NCBI GenBank assembly: GCA_002699585.1
Contig: PABP01000022.1
Location: 62,001 to 126,000, forward strand
From: Anaerolineaceae bacterium
GTDB taxonomy: Bacteria > Chloroflexota > Anaerolineae > Aggregatilineales > Phototrophicaceae
Direction: 5' to 3'
DNA length: 64,000 nt
The notes under the pieces are model-generated. The model did not search any database. It had not been told where the DNA came from and saw only the letters and a list, made by a program, of their open reading frames with translations. Position numbers and translations under genes: made by a program. This document shows, in pieces, positions 17,804 through 25,463 of the stretch (positions within the stretch are counted from its first letter, which is position 1; each line of letters opens with the position of its first letter).

Positions 17804-18436
17804 CTAGCTCAACAGATGATAATGCCAATGAGTACCGTTTATTTCGAAAATGGATTCACACCATGTTTTGATCTCATCCGGCTTGAGATATTTCAGACAG
17901 AAATACATAGCAGATGAGACAATTGGGCTAAAGAAGACTGTACTATAGGCGTCCCATGAAGTACGGTCATGTTCACGTATAAACGGGGATAAGTCACCGT
18001 TGTGCCAGAAATGCGGTCGCATAATTGCCGAGCCAAGTGTATCGAGAATATCTTGGCGAAATTCAGTATATGTATCTGGGATACCTTCGGGGTATAGCAG
18101 CATAAAATAGGTGACTAGATCTTCGAGTAAATAGTATTTGTCATAATGCTGAACAAGATAGGGGAGCAGATAGTGAAACGAGTATCGCCACCGTTGTTGC
18201 GCGAATTCTAAATCTGGAAAGTATTTAATACCGCCACCTGTATCTTGTAGGTATGTTTCGGCAGTACGGTAGTCTACTTCTGTTGGGTCAGTATCGACCA
18301 CCCACGTATAGTAGTTTTGCTTGTTTCCCATGAACCACGCTTCAGGCGGCGGCTCACTAGGCTTTGGAAAATGCTGTTTTAACCGATCTAGCGCGGCTTC
18401 ATCTAAAGGCGTTCCAGGCTTCCATACGAATGACAT
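17804..18436 (-). CDS. Hypothetical protein rich in aromatic residues
   Basis: 210 residues from ATG 18436 (a TTG at 18460 is an alternative start). It is soluble, with many Trp, Tyr and Phe residues: VWKPGTPLDEAALDRLKQHF, EAWFMGNKQNYYTW, RWRYSFHYLLPYLVQHYDKYY, PHFWHNGDLSPF. No catalytic motif or membrane segment stands out. The length and layout recall small cytosolic proteins of toxin-immunity or polymorphic loci, but nothing in the neighbourhood confirms that. The region 17.4-18.5 kb reads lower in G+C than the flanks, which may mean recent acquisition. Function unknown. Confidence 0.65.
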   Translation of the reverse strand: MSFVWKPGTPLDEAALDRLKQHFPKPSEPPPEAWFMGNKQNYYTWVVDTDPTEVDYRTAETYLQDTGGGIKYFPDLEFAQQRWRYSFHYLLPYLVQHYDKYYLLEDLVTYFMLLYPEGIPDTYTEFRQDILDTLGSAIMRPHFWHNGDLSPFIREHDRTSWDAYSTVFFSPIVSSAMYFCLKYLKPDEIKTWCESIFEINGTHWHYHLLS

Positions 18437-18472
18437 AGCTTGTATCTCGCATAGAGTCAATAAAGATTCGCC

Positions 18473-18844
18473 CTAATTCTGGCGATCATAGGTTTCCTGG
18501 GCTTCTGCAACTGCCTCAAGGTGCGTCTCGGCCCAGGCCATCAGCGCGTTGAGCGGCTTGGTCAGCGTTTCGCCCAACGGCGTCAGTGCGTACTCCACGC
18601 GCGGCGGAACCTCCGCATACACCGTCCGCTCGACGAGGCCATCACGCTCCAGATTGCGCAGCGTTTGGGTCAGCATCTTCTGAGAAATGCCGCCAATCTG
18701 TCGCCGCAATTCTGAAAAGCGCATGGTGTGTCCATCCAGCAGGCCGATGACCAGCGTCGTCCACTTGTCACCAATCAAATTGAGAATTTCCCGACTGGGG
18801 CAGTCGCCGACATATGGGTTGGCTTTTAGGTTATTGGTTTCCAT
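18473..18844 (-). CDS. HxlR-family transcriptional regulator
   Basis: A 123-residue winged-helix regulator. The N-terminal Cys in GDCPSREILNLIGDKWT (Cys at about 15) is typical of redox- or aldehyde-sensing HxlR proteins such as HypR and QorR. The recognition helix region is ELRRQIGGISQKMLTQTLRNLERDGLV (about 45-71), followed by the wing YALTPLG. It diverges from an NmrA/QorB-like oxidoreductase, the same arrangement as E. coli ytfH-ytfG (qorR-qorB), so it most likely represses that gene until a thiol or quinone stress signal modifies the Cys. The shared intergenic region holds two palindromes. Confidence 0.9.
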   Translation of the reverse strand: METNNLKANPYVGDCPSREILNLIGDKWTTLVIGLLDGHTMRFSELRRQIGGISQKMLTQTLRNLERDGLVERTVYAEVPPRVEYALTPLGETLTKPLNALMAWAETHLEAVAEAQETYDRQN

Positions 18845-18857
18845 TGGGTAACTACCT

Positions 18858-18869
18858 CACTTTAAAGTG
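18858..18869. promoter_or_regulatory. Palindrome CACTTTAAAGTG, candidate HxlR operator 1
   Basis: A perfect 12-bp palindrome 14 bp upstream of the HxlR start codon, in the divergent intergenic region. Autoregulation is inferred from position. Confidence 0.5.
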
Positions 18870-18884
18870 CCTACTTCCCATTTT

Positions 18885-18895
18885 ATACTAAGTAT
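18885..18895. promoter_or_regulatory. Palindrome ATACTAAGTAT, candidate HxlR operator 2
   Basis: ATACT-A-AGTAT, an 11-bp inverted repeat whose left arm overlaps a possible -10 box TATACT (18884-18889) for the oxidoreductase gene. Its centre is about 26 bp from the first palindrome. Confidence 0.45.
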
Positions 18896-18941
18896 CTTAT
18901 AGTGACTATTGAGAATATTCAATCGTAATGGAGGTACAACA

Positions 18942-19832
18942 GTGACAGACAATCCCACAATTCTAATTACAGGTGCATCCGGCCAATTGGGTCAGATCAT
19001 CCTGGATCAACTGCTGGAAGCCAACGCTCAGAACATCATCGCCACCACCCGCAGCCCGGAAAAACTCGCGGATTATGCTGCTAAAGGCGTCGAGGTCCGC
19101 GCTGCTGATTTCGACGATCCTGAATCCCTGGCGACTGCTTTTGCCGGTGCGGATCGCTTGCTGCTCATCAGTACGGATGCCCTGGGCGTGCCCGGTAAGC
19201 GCCTTAATCAGCACAAAGCAGCCGTTGCTGCCGCCCAGGAAGCTGGTGTCTCGCATATTGCCTACACATCGCTGATGAACGCCGATAATTCACCTGTCAC
19301 CTTCGCGCCCGATCATGACGGCACGGAAAAAGCCATCGCCGCTACCAGCATGAGCTATAACATTCTGCGCGAGAATCTCTACATGGAGCTGCTCATCCAA
19401 GAACTCAACATGGGTCTGAAATCTGGTAGCCTGTACAACGCCCGTGGCGAGGGCAAGGCCGCTTACGTCACCCGCCACGATATCGCCCGCGCCGCTGTCG
19501 CTGATATGACCTCGTCCTTCGATGGCCGTCGCACCCTAGATATTACGGGGCCAGTCGCCTTGTCATCCGCAGAGATCGCCGAACTCGCCAGCACGATTAC
19601 AGGCGAACCCCTGAAACATGTGCCCGTTCCGCTGGAAGGGGTAATACAGGGCATGGTCGATGCTGGCGTACCGCAGCCTGTCGCCGAGGTCTTTGCCTCA
19701 TTTGATACCGCCATCGCCCAGGGTAAGCTATCGCCAGCTTCCTCCGCTGTAGAAGACCTCTCTGGCACGGTGCCAACCAGCATCGCCGACTTCCTGACCG
19801 CCCACAAAGGCGCACTCCTCAACGCAGACTAA
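18942..19832 (+). CDS. NmrA-like NAD(P)-dependent oxidoreductase (QorB-like)
   Basis: 296 residues of the atypical short-chain dehydrogenase group. The dinucleotide-binding loop is ITGASGQLGQIILDQLL (about 7-23). DRLLLISTD and HIAYTSLMNAD follow, and NILRENLYMELL is typical of NmrA/QOR2 enzymes, which lack the full YxxxK triad. The GTG at 18942 has GGAGG 7 bases upstream; a longer frame from 18909 lacks an SD. E. coli QorB reduces quinones with NADPH, and the divergent HxlR regulator supports a similar electrophile-response role. The gene ends in a clear terminator. Confidence 0.88.
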   Translation: MTDNPTILITGASGQLGQIILDQLLEANAQNIIATTRSPEKLADYAAKGVEVRAADFDDPESLATAFAGADRLLLISTDALGVPGKRLNQHKAAVAAAQEAGVSHIAYTSLMNADNSPVTFAPDHDGTEKAIAATSMSYNILRENLYMELLIQELNMGLKSGSLYNARGEGKAAYVTRHDIARAAVADMTSSFDGRRTLDITGPVALSSAEIAELASTITGEPLKHVPVPLEGVIQGMVDAGVPQPVAEVFASFDTAIAQGKLSPASSAVEDLSGTVPTSIADFLTAHKGALLNAD

Positions 19833-19858
19833 GCAAAACGCCATCTTTGTAATTAAAA

Positions 19859-19884
19859 ACAGGGCTGCTCAATAGCGGCCCTGT
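19859..19884. terminator. Bidirectional terminator
   Basis: ACAGGGC (19859-19865) pairs with GCCCTGT (19878-19884), with an inner GCT/AGC stem. It is followed by CGTTTTCTTT on the plus strand and TTTTTAATT on the minus strand, between convergent genes. Confidence 0.8.
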
Positions 19885-19908
19885 CGTTTTCTTTACGTAT
19901 CTAAGTGC

Positions 19909-20586
19909 TCAATCCTGCGGATTATCCAACCGGAACCCGTGTCCACGCACCGTGATGATGTATTGCCAGTCATTGTCCGCTTCTGCCAGCCGATCACGCA
20001 AACGCCGCACCAGCGCATCAATCGCTTGCTCGCTGACGCCTTCGCCCATCGCTTCCGGCCACACGACTTCGACCACTTCCTCGCGCGTGCAAACGCGGTG
20101 GGAATTGGTATAGAGCATCTCCAATAGGCGATATTGGGGCAGGCTCAACGGTGGGTCGAGTTCATCGTTGTTGACGAACACGCGCCGTGCTTCTGTGTCA
20201 ATCTTCAAGCGCCCTCGGAAAGCCGCCGATGGAATCACGTCAGGCAGGTCTTGCGTCACCGGGGCTGTGATGCCGGAGCCGATATAGCGCAGTCGCACCG
20301 ATAGTCCCAGATGGATTTCATCGCCATCATTCAGTTCCCGGCTGCCTTCCAGGCGATTGCCATTGTGCCAGGTCCCGTTTTTGCTCTCCAGGTCTTGGAC
20401 CAGATAGCTGTCATCCGGCAGCCGCTTGAGCGCAATATGCTGCCGAGAGATGCGTCGGTTGGGGATGACAATATCGCAAATGTCATCGCGCCCGACTGTC
20501 GTCATTTCGTTGTCGAGGATGAAGTGCTGCCCGGCCATATCCCCATCGAGGATAACTACTGCCGGATACTCTGATGCTTTAGACAT
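19909..20586 (-). CDS. FHA domain-winged-helix transcriptional regulator
   Basis: 225 residues in two domains. Residues about 15-100 are a forkhead-associated phosphothreonine-binding domain (TTVGRDDICDIVIPNRRIS, SRQHIAL, QDLESKNGTWHNG carrying the conserved GR, S, H and NG). Residues about 125-222 are an OmpR/PhoB-type winged helix (LPQYRLLEMLYTNSHRVCTREEVVEVVW, then RRLRDRL and ITVRGHGFRL). It has no receiver domain, so the signal is presumably a Ser/Thr kinase product rather than phospho-aspartate. No Ser/Thr kinase gene is in the window. It is downstream of the miaA group in the same direction, but 75 bases away. Confidence 0.9.
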   Translation of the reverse strand: MSKASEYPAVVILDGDMAGQHFILDNEMTTVGRDDICDIVIPNRRISRQHIALKRLPDDSYLVQDLESKNGTWHNGNRLEGSRELNDGDEIHLGLSVRLRYIGSGITAPVTQDLPDVIPSAAFRGRLKIDTEARRVFVNNDELDPPLSLPQYRLLEMLYTNSHRVCTREEVVEVVWPEAMGEGVSEQAIDALVRRLRDRLAEADNDWQYIITVRGHGFRLDNPQD

Positions 20587-20661
20587 AGACGCAACACCTT
20601 TCTTTTGAAGTCATGATGGCTATTCAATATGCCGCGAAATACGCCACGCGCGATGCGGGCC

Positions 20662-21423
20662 TTAACCCGCATTCGCATCAGATGACGCTGCACTCGCATT
20701 GACGGGTACAATCACCGCCTCAGAAGTAATGCGCCCACCCTGGATGGTTGCGTCAATCACATCCAATCCCTGATCGCTATAGATCTGGGGGGTATTTGCA
20801 TTCACCGCTGGCGGGACGCCATCTGTTGTAATCCGATAATAAGCAGAAACGATCGCGCCGCCACGTATATTCTGTGGAATTGCGCTATATGGGATTCTTT
20901 CCGTATGAACACAGCGCTGATTTGGCCCCAACAGCCGGATAGCTGTGTCCGGGTAGCTCGTTACACCGATATTCGTTGGGGCATTGCCAGGGATCGAAAA
21001 TTGCACTTCCTGATTGCCATTGTCAAAGATCAGCAGGCCAATGCCACTGCGATTGGTCGCGTCGCCAACAATCACGTCAGTGGGCGTGTAGACAATCGGC
21101 ACCGTGCCGATGGTATTGTTGCTGATGATGATGCGGATGCGCCAGGTCGCGGCGGCATCGCTGGAAGGCGGCGGCACCGGGTCTGGACTCACGCGGATGC
21201 TCAGCGGGTCCACAGCAGAGGTGCCAATCAGCGATTGATGCCGTCCTCGATCATTGGCCATGCGTAAACGTTCGCAGGGAATCGCTTCATCGAAGAATGT
21301 CAGCGATTGCGATAGTGCCCTTGGGATCACCGTCGGACCAACGAACACCAGCAGCATCACCAGCAAGATGATGCCAATCACCGTGTTCGATGTATCGCCA
21401 TCGGTGCGAATAAAAAGACCCAA
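20662..21423 (-). CDS. Membrane-anchored hypothetical protein
   Basis: 253 residues. A single hydrophobic helix at about 13-32 (NTVIGIILLVMLLVFVGPTV) follows a short polar N-terminus. The remaining part is beta-rich and probably outside the membrane (TWRIRIIISNNTIGTVPIVY, PYSAIPQNIRGGAIVSAYYR), with two Cys (about 50 and 166) that could form a disulfide. The start is TTG at 21423, directly adjoining the miaA stop (TAA-TTG) and about 10 bases after GAGGAG, so the two are translationally linked. No known domain is recognised. Confidence 0.7.
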   Translation of the reverse strand: MGLFIRTDGDTSNTVIGIILLVMLLVFVGPTVIPRALSQSLTFFDEAIPCERLRMANDRGRHQSLIGTSAVDPLSIRVSPDPVPPPSSDAAATWRIRIIISNNTIGTVPIVYTPTDVIVGDATNRSGIGLLIFDNGNQEVQFSIPGNAPTNIGVTSYPDTAIRLLGPNQRCVHTERIPYSAIPQNIRGGAIVSAYYRITTDGVPPAVNANTPQIYSDQGLDVIDATIQGGRITSEAVIVPVNASAASSDANAG

Positions 21424-22380
21424 TTAACCTAGCTCCTCGCGCCAGTTTTTTACCATCTGCACGATTGTATCCGAATTTGCATAATCTACATTATGCCACA
21501 GGATGCCATGATCGTGCCCGCGAAACCATATCTCTTGCTTACGAATAAAGTCATGTGTATTGTGCTTGGCTTCGGTTAAGACTTGCTCCAATGGCTCGTC
21601 GTCACATATATGTCGCAGTACCTCAGCGTAACCGACAGCGCTCATAGCTGGCAAATGCCGATCATAGCCCATAGCTAGCAGGCCGCGCACTTCCTCCAAA
21701 AAACCTGCCTCTATCATCATATCCAGTCGATGGTCAGCTCGTGCGTAAAGCTTTTCGCGGTCCATGTGCAGCCCAATCGTTAGTATCTCATAAGGCGGGG
21801 GCTGTTTCTGTTGCAGATTCGTCACCGTATCGCCAGTGGTCAGGCACACCTCCAGCGCCCGTACCACCCGCCGCACATTATTCGGATGGATCTTCTCAGC
21901 ATATAACGGGTCCAGGGCTTGCAGCCGACCATGTAAAGCCAGGTTGCCTTCCTCGGTGGCGACAGCTTCTAGCTCCTCGCGCAGCGCCAGATTGGGCGCA
22001 ACCTTAGGGATCGACCATCCTTCGACGATTGCCGTGACGTACTGGCCTGTACCGCCCACCAGCAGTGGCAGTTTGCCGCGTGCCTGTATCGCTTCGATAG
22101 TCGCGTATGCGGTCTGTTGATACTTCGCCAGCGATAAATGGTCTTTCGGGTCAATATAGTCAACCAGGTGATGCACAGCCGCCTCACGCTCAGCCGTTGT
22201 TGGCTTGGCCGTGCCGATGTCCATATGCTGATAGACTTGTCGGCTGTCCGCCCCGACAATCTCACCATTTAGTGCTTGCGCAATTGCAATGCCGAGCCGG
22301 GTCTTGCCGGTTGCCGTTGCTCCCAGGATGACCACCAGCGGTTTGTTACCCACCAGGGTTTTGTTACCAGTCAAGCGCAT
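21424..22380 (-). CDS. miaA: tRNA dimethylallyltransferase
   Basis: Adds the dimethylallyl group to A37 of tRNAs that read UNN codons. The P-loop GATATGKT is near the N-terminus, followed by EIVGADSRQVYQHMDIGTAKP, LVGGTGQYVTAIVEG and, near the C-terminus, THDFIRKQEIWFRG. The start is uncertain: ATG 22380 overlaps yraN by 17 bases and lies too close to a GGAGG, while a TTG at 22374 has that GGAGG at a better spacing of 6. A longer frame to 22440 has no family match. Just inside the N-terminus GNKTLV/GNKPLV is a small in-frame 18-base duplication. Confidence 0.93.
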   Translation of the reverse strand: MRLTGNKTLVGNKPLVVILGATATGKTRLGIAIAQALNGEIVGADSRQVYQHMDIGTAKPTTAEREAAVHHLVDYIDPKDHLSLAKYQQTAYATIEAIQARGKLPLLVGGTGQYVTAIVEGWSIPKVAPNLALREELEAVATEEGNLALHGRLQALDPLYAEKIHPNNVRRVVRALEVCLTTGDTVTNLQQKQPPPYEILTIGLHMDREKLYARADHRLDMMIEAGFLEEVRGLLAMGYDRHLPAMSAVGYAEVLRHICDDEPLEQVLTEAKHNTHDFIRKQEIWFRGHDHGILWHNVDYANSDTIVQMVKNWREELG

Positions 22381-22729
22381 CCTCCACATGCTCAATCTGT
22401 GGCGCCTGATGCCGACTGAGCGTGATACCAATCGCGTCAATACGCCAATGCGCTTCGTCCAGATTGTTTGCTTCTAAAAAGGCATACACCGCACTGACCA
22501 ACCGTTCCCGCTTTTTCGGCGTGATCGCGGCCAGGGCCGTACTGTGCTGTCGCCGCGTCTTGACTTCGACGAAAATCCACATCGTATCCAACTGTGCCAC
22601 AATATCGATTTCTCCTGTGCGACAGTGCCAGTTCATCGTATGAACATGATAACCTTGCTGCGTCAAATAGTCCGCAGCCAGGGTTTCTCCACGTTTGCCA
22701 AGGGTCATCTTTTGCGTCATATACCGCAT
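22364..22729 (-). CDS. YraN / UPF0102 family protein
   Basis: 121 residues of the restriction-endonuclease-like UPF0102 family: GKRGETLAADYLTQQGYHV, NWHCRTGEIDIVAQ (the Glu and Asp of the nuclease-like core) and FVEVKTRRQ with the E-x-K element. The molecular role is not settled; a DNA-processing or recombination role is suspected for the family. The usual neighbourhood is rnhB-yraN in many bacteria; here it precedes and overlaps miaA. ATG 22720 is an alternative start. Confidence 0.88.
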   Translation of the reverse strand: MRYMTQKMTLGKRGETLAADYLTQQGYHVHTMNWHCRTGEIDIVAQLDTMWIFVEVKTRRQHSTALAAITPKKRERLVSAVYAFLEANNLDEAHWRIDAIGITLSRHQAPQIEHVEDALDW

Positions 22730-22847
22730 AAATCCGTGATTTTTTCCTCAATCACGATGATAGAAGCAAGTTTCTTTAGGCTCAACCCTATCTCTATAGA
22801 CACAAATCGCCTAGGATTCGTTCCGTCGTTAGGTGCATTTTAGGACA

Positions 22848-22892
22848 TGTACACAAAATGACAGTCATTGTGATGACAGAATTTGGTGTACA
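22848..22892. promoter_or_regulatory. Nested inverted repeats upstream of the membrane pyrophosphatase gene
   Basis: TGTACAC (22848-22854) and GTGTACA (22886-22892) form an inverted pair about 31 bp apart. Between them is a perfect palindrome AATGAC-A-GTCATT (22857-22869), followed by a further GATGACAG. This suggests a two-site operator in the region between yraN and hppA. Confidence 0.45.
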
Positions 22893-22980
22893 CAATTCGC
22901 AGGGACTCAGTTAATATTCTCCGGTTGTGCAAGTTCACCATCACACTATAAGCCATCTGAACAATCTATGGAGTGAAGCT

Positions 22981-25287
22981 ATGGATATTACCCTAGCGGG
23001 GGGCATCGGTATTGTCGCCAGCATCATTGGTCTGGCCTTTGCCGTGTACCAGGGCAACTTTGTACTATCACAGCCTGCGGGCAATGAAAAGATGCAGCGC
23101 ATTGCTGCTGCTATTCAACGTGGCGCTCAGGCTTTCTTACGGCGTGAATATACCGCTGTCACCATCTTTGTCATCATTGTCGCTGCCGTGCTCTTTGCAT
23201 TGAGTAACGTCGCCGGTTCTGGCATCACAGTCTGGACCGCAGTTGCTTTCTTGTTAGGCGCACTGGCATCCGGTACTGCGGGCTACATCGGCATGTACAT
23301 TGCTGTCCGTGCCAATGTCCGTACTACCCAGGCCGCTTCTGAAAGCTTGAATAAGGGCCTGCGGGTCGCTTTCTCCGGCGGTACAGTCATGGGGACCACC
23401 GTCGTATCGTTAGCGCTCCTGGGTGTGAGCGCCCTGTTCATCTTGTTTACCAACCAGTTGGACGTAGCCACTGCGGCCAGCGCGCTGGCGGGCTTTGGCT
23501 TCGGCGGTACCTCGATCGCGATCTTCGCTCGTGTGGGTGGCGGTATCTATACCAAGGCCGCTGATGTCGGTGCTGACCTCGTCGGCAAGACCGAAGCAGG
23601 CATCCCGGAAGATGATCCGCGTAACCCGGCTACCATCGCGGACAATGTCGGCGATAACGTCGGTGACGTCGCGGGTATGGGGTCCGACCTCTTCGAGAGC
23701 TACGCTAGCTCGATCATCGCTGCCATCTCGCTGGCGACGTTGGGCGCAGGCGTGGCATCCGATAGCGTTTCGGCCCAGGTTTTCCCGATCCTGGTGGCAG
23801 CGATGGGTATCATCGTCGGTATGGGCGCGACTTTCCTCGTTCAGACTGAAGAAGGTGCAACCCAGGAAATGCTGCTCGGCAGCCTGCGTCGTGGCGTTTA
23901 TACCGCTTCCGGCGTGATCGCAGTCGCCATCTTCCTGCTGACTATCGCCCTGGACCTGCCTGTTGGAGTTGCTGTGGCGACCATCTTCGGTCTGATCGGT
24001 GGTGTAGGTATCGGGTATTTCACCGAGTACTTTACTGCCGATACCTATGGCCCGACCAAGGCCCTCTCACAGAGTGCCCAGGGTGGTGCGGGTATCGTCA
24101 TCATTCGTGGTCTGGCACTGGGTATGATGAGTACCCTGGCCCCGGTGGTTATCGTCGTTATTGTCACGCTGGTTGCGACGACCGCGACGGGCTTGTACGG
24201 TGTGGCTGTTGCCGCCGTTGGTATGCTCTCGACATTGGGTATCACCCTGGCCACCGACGCCTACGGCCCGGTTGCTGATAACGCGGGTGGTATCGCGGAA
24301 ATGTCGGAAATGCCGCACGAAGTTCGTGATCGCACAGACGCCCTCGACAGCCTGGGTAACACCACCGCTGCGACGGGTAAGGGTTTCGCCATCGGTAGCG
24401 CTGCCATGACCGCACTGGCCCTCAGTGCCGCCTTTATCACGGCCCTCGGCCTGGACGCGGGTGGTGATGTCGTCAATATCGCCGAAATCTTGCTGTCCCC
24501 GACCCTGATTACGGGTTTGTTCATTGGTTCGCTGCTGCCCTATATCTTCAGCGCGCTGACGATGGTCGCTGTCGGTAACGCCGCCCAGGACATCGTCATG
24601 GAAGTTCGCCGCCAGTTCAAGGAAATTCCTGGCATCATGGAAGGCACGAGCGATCCTGACTATGAAACCTGCGTGGCCATCAGCACCAATAGCGCCATTC
24701 GCCAGATGCTGCTGCCAGGGATTATTGCTGTTGCCGTACCGGTCGTGCTGGCTGTCTTGACCGTTGCCGGTCGTGGCAACCTGCTCGGCCAGTTCGTCAA
24801 CGAATACACCCTCGTTGGTGTGTTGATGGGTTCCTTGGTTTCCGCCTTTATGTTGGCCGTGATGATGGCCAATGCTGGTGGTGCCTGGGACAATGCCAAG
24901 AAGCACATCGAAGCTGGAAATCACGGTGGCAAGGGGTCTGATGCTCACAAAGCCGCTGTTGTTGGCGATACTGTGGGTGATCCATTCAAGGACACCTCCG
25001 GCCCGTCACTGAACATCCTGCTCAAACTGCTGGCGATTGTGTCGCTGGTGATCGCGCCGATGATTGCCAATCCTGTTGCTGCAACGGTCGATGGCACCAC
25101 CACCGACACTGCTATCGAGCAAACAGTGGACGAAACAACCGACGGCCTTGTTGACGATGCGGAAGCGGTTGACGAAGAACCTGCTGATACTGCTGACGAA
25201 GAAGCAACCACAGACGAATCTGCCGATGAAGAAGCTCCGGCAGATACCGATGCGGATGCGACCGCAGAACCCACCAGCGAGAGCTAA
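22981..25287 (+). CDS. hppA: Membrane-bound proton- or sodium-pumping pyrophosphatase
   Basis: Couples pyrophosphate hydrolysis to ion export. 768 residues with about 15-16 membrane helices. The hydrolytic loops are visible: KAADVGADLVGKTEAGIPED followed by NVGDNVGDVAGMGSDLFESY, and later GDTVGDPFKDTSGPS. At the position that separates the two classes the sequence is GNTTAATGKG with Ala463, not Lys, which fits the potassium-dependent class; this class includes both sodium and proton pumps. The last 60 or so residues (from about 708) are an acidic tail of Asp, Glu, Ala and Thr that the core family lacks. ATG 22981 is chosen over the frame from 22927 because it begins the first helix and follows GGAG. 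Confidence 0.95.
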   Translation: MDITLAGGIGIVASIIGLAFAVYQGNFVLSQPAGNEKMQRIAAAIQRGAQAFLRREYTAVTIFVIIVAAVLFALSNVAGSGITVWTAVAFLLGALASGTAGYIGMYIAVRANVRTTQAASESLNKGLRVAFSGGTVMGTTVVSLALLGVSALFILFTNQLDVATAASALAGFGFGGTSIAIFARVGGGIYTKAADVGADLVGKTEAGIPEDDPRNPATIADNVGDNVGDVAGMGSDLFESYASSIIAAISLATLGAGVASDSVSAQVFPILVAAMGIIVGMGATFLVQTEEGATQEMLLGSLRRGVYTASGVIAVAIFLLTIALDLPVGVAVATIFGLIGGVGIGYFTEYFTADTYGPTKALSQSAQGGAGIVIIRGLALGMMSTLAPVVIVVIVTLVATTATGLYGVAVAAVGMLSTLGITLATDAYGPVADNAGGIAEMSEMPHEVRDRTDALDSLGNTTAATGKGFAIGSAAMTALALSAAFITALGLDAGGDVVNIAEILLSPTLITGLFIGSLLPYIFSALTMVAVGNAAQDIVMEVRRQFKEIPGIMEGTSDPDYETCVAISTNSAIRQMLLPGIIAVAVPVVLAVLTVAGRGNLLGQFVNEYTLVGVLMGSLVSAFMLAVMMANAGGAWDNAKKHIEAGNHGGKGSDAHKAAVVGDTVGDPFKDTSGPSLNILLKLLAIVSLVIAPMIANPVAATVDGTTTDTAIEQTVDETTDGLVDDAEAVDEEPADTADEEATTDESADEEAPADTDADATAEPTSES

Positions 25288-25306
25288 CGCATAAGGCATA
25301 AAACAC

Positions 25307-25337
25307 AAAAACGGCTTGCATGGCGCAGGCCGTTTTT
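25307..25337 (+). terminator. Rho-independent terminator of hppA
   Basis: ACGGCTTGC/GCAGGCCGT stem of about 10 bp with one G-T pair, preceded by a run of A and followed by six T. Confidence 0.85.
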
Positions 25338-25463
25338 TGTTCCTACATAGCCTCTCATGATAGACCCATGACCAGGCGCTGGATGATCGCTCTGGCTTCT
25401 TTGCCTTACTTTTAATGCTTTGCACATAACCCCTTAGTACAATCCCTGGATAGTTGATTCACA

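Noticed and set aside
24067-24948. Open frame of 293 codons on the minus strand
   Set aside because: Antisense to the membrane pyrophosphatase core; Gln/Arg/Thr-rich composition is an antisense artefact.
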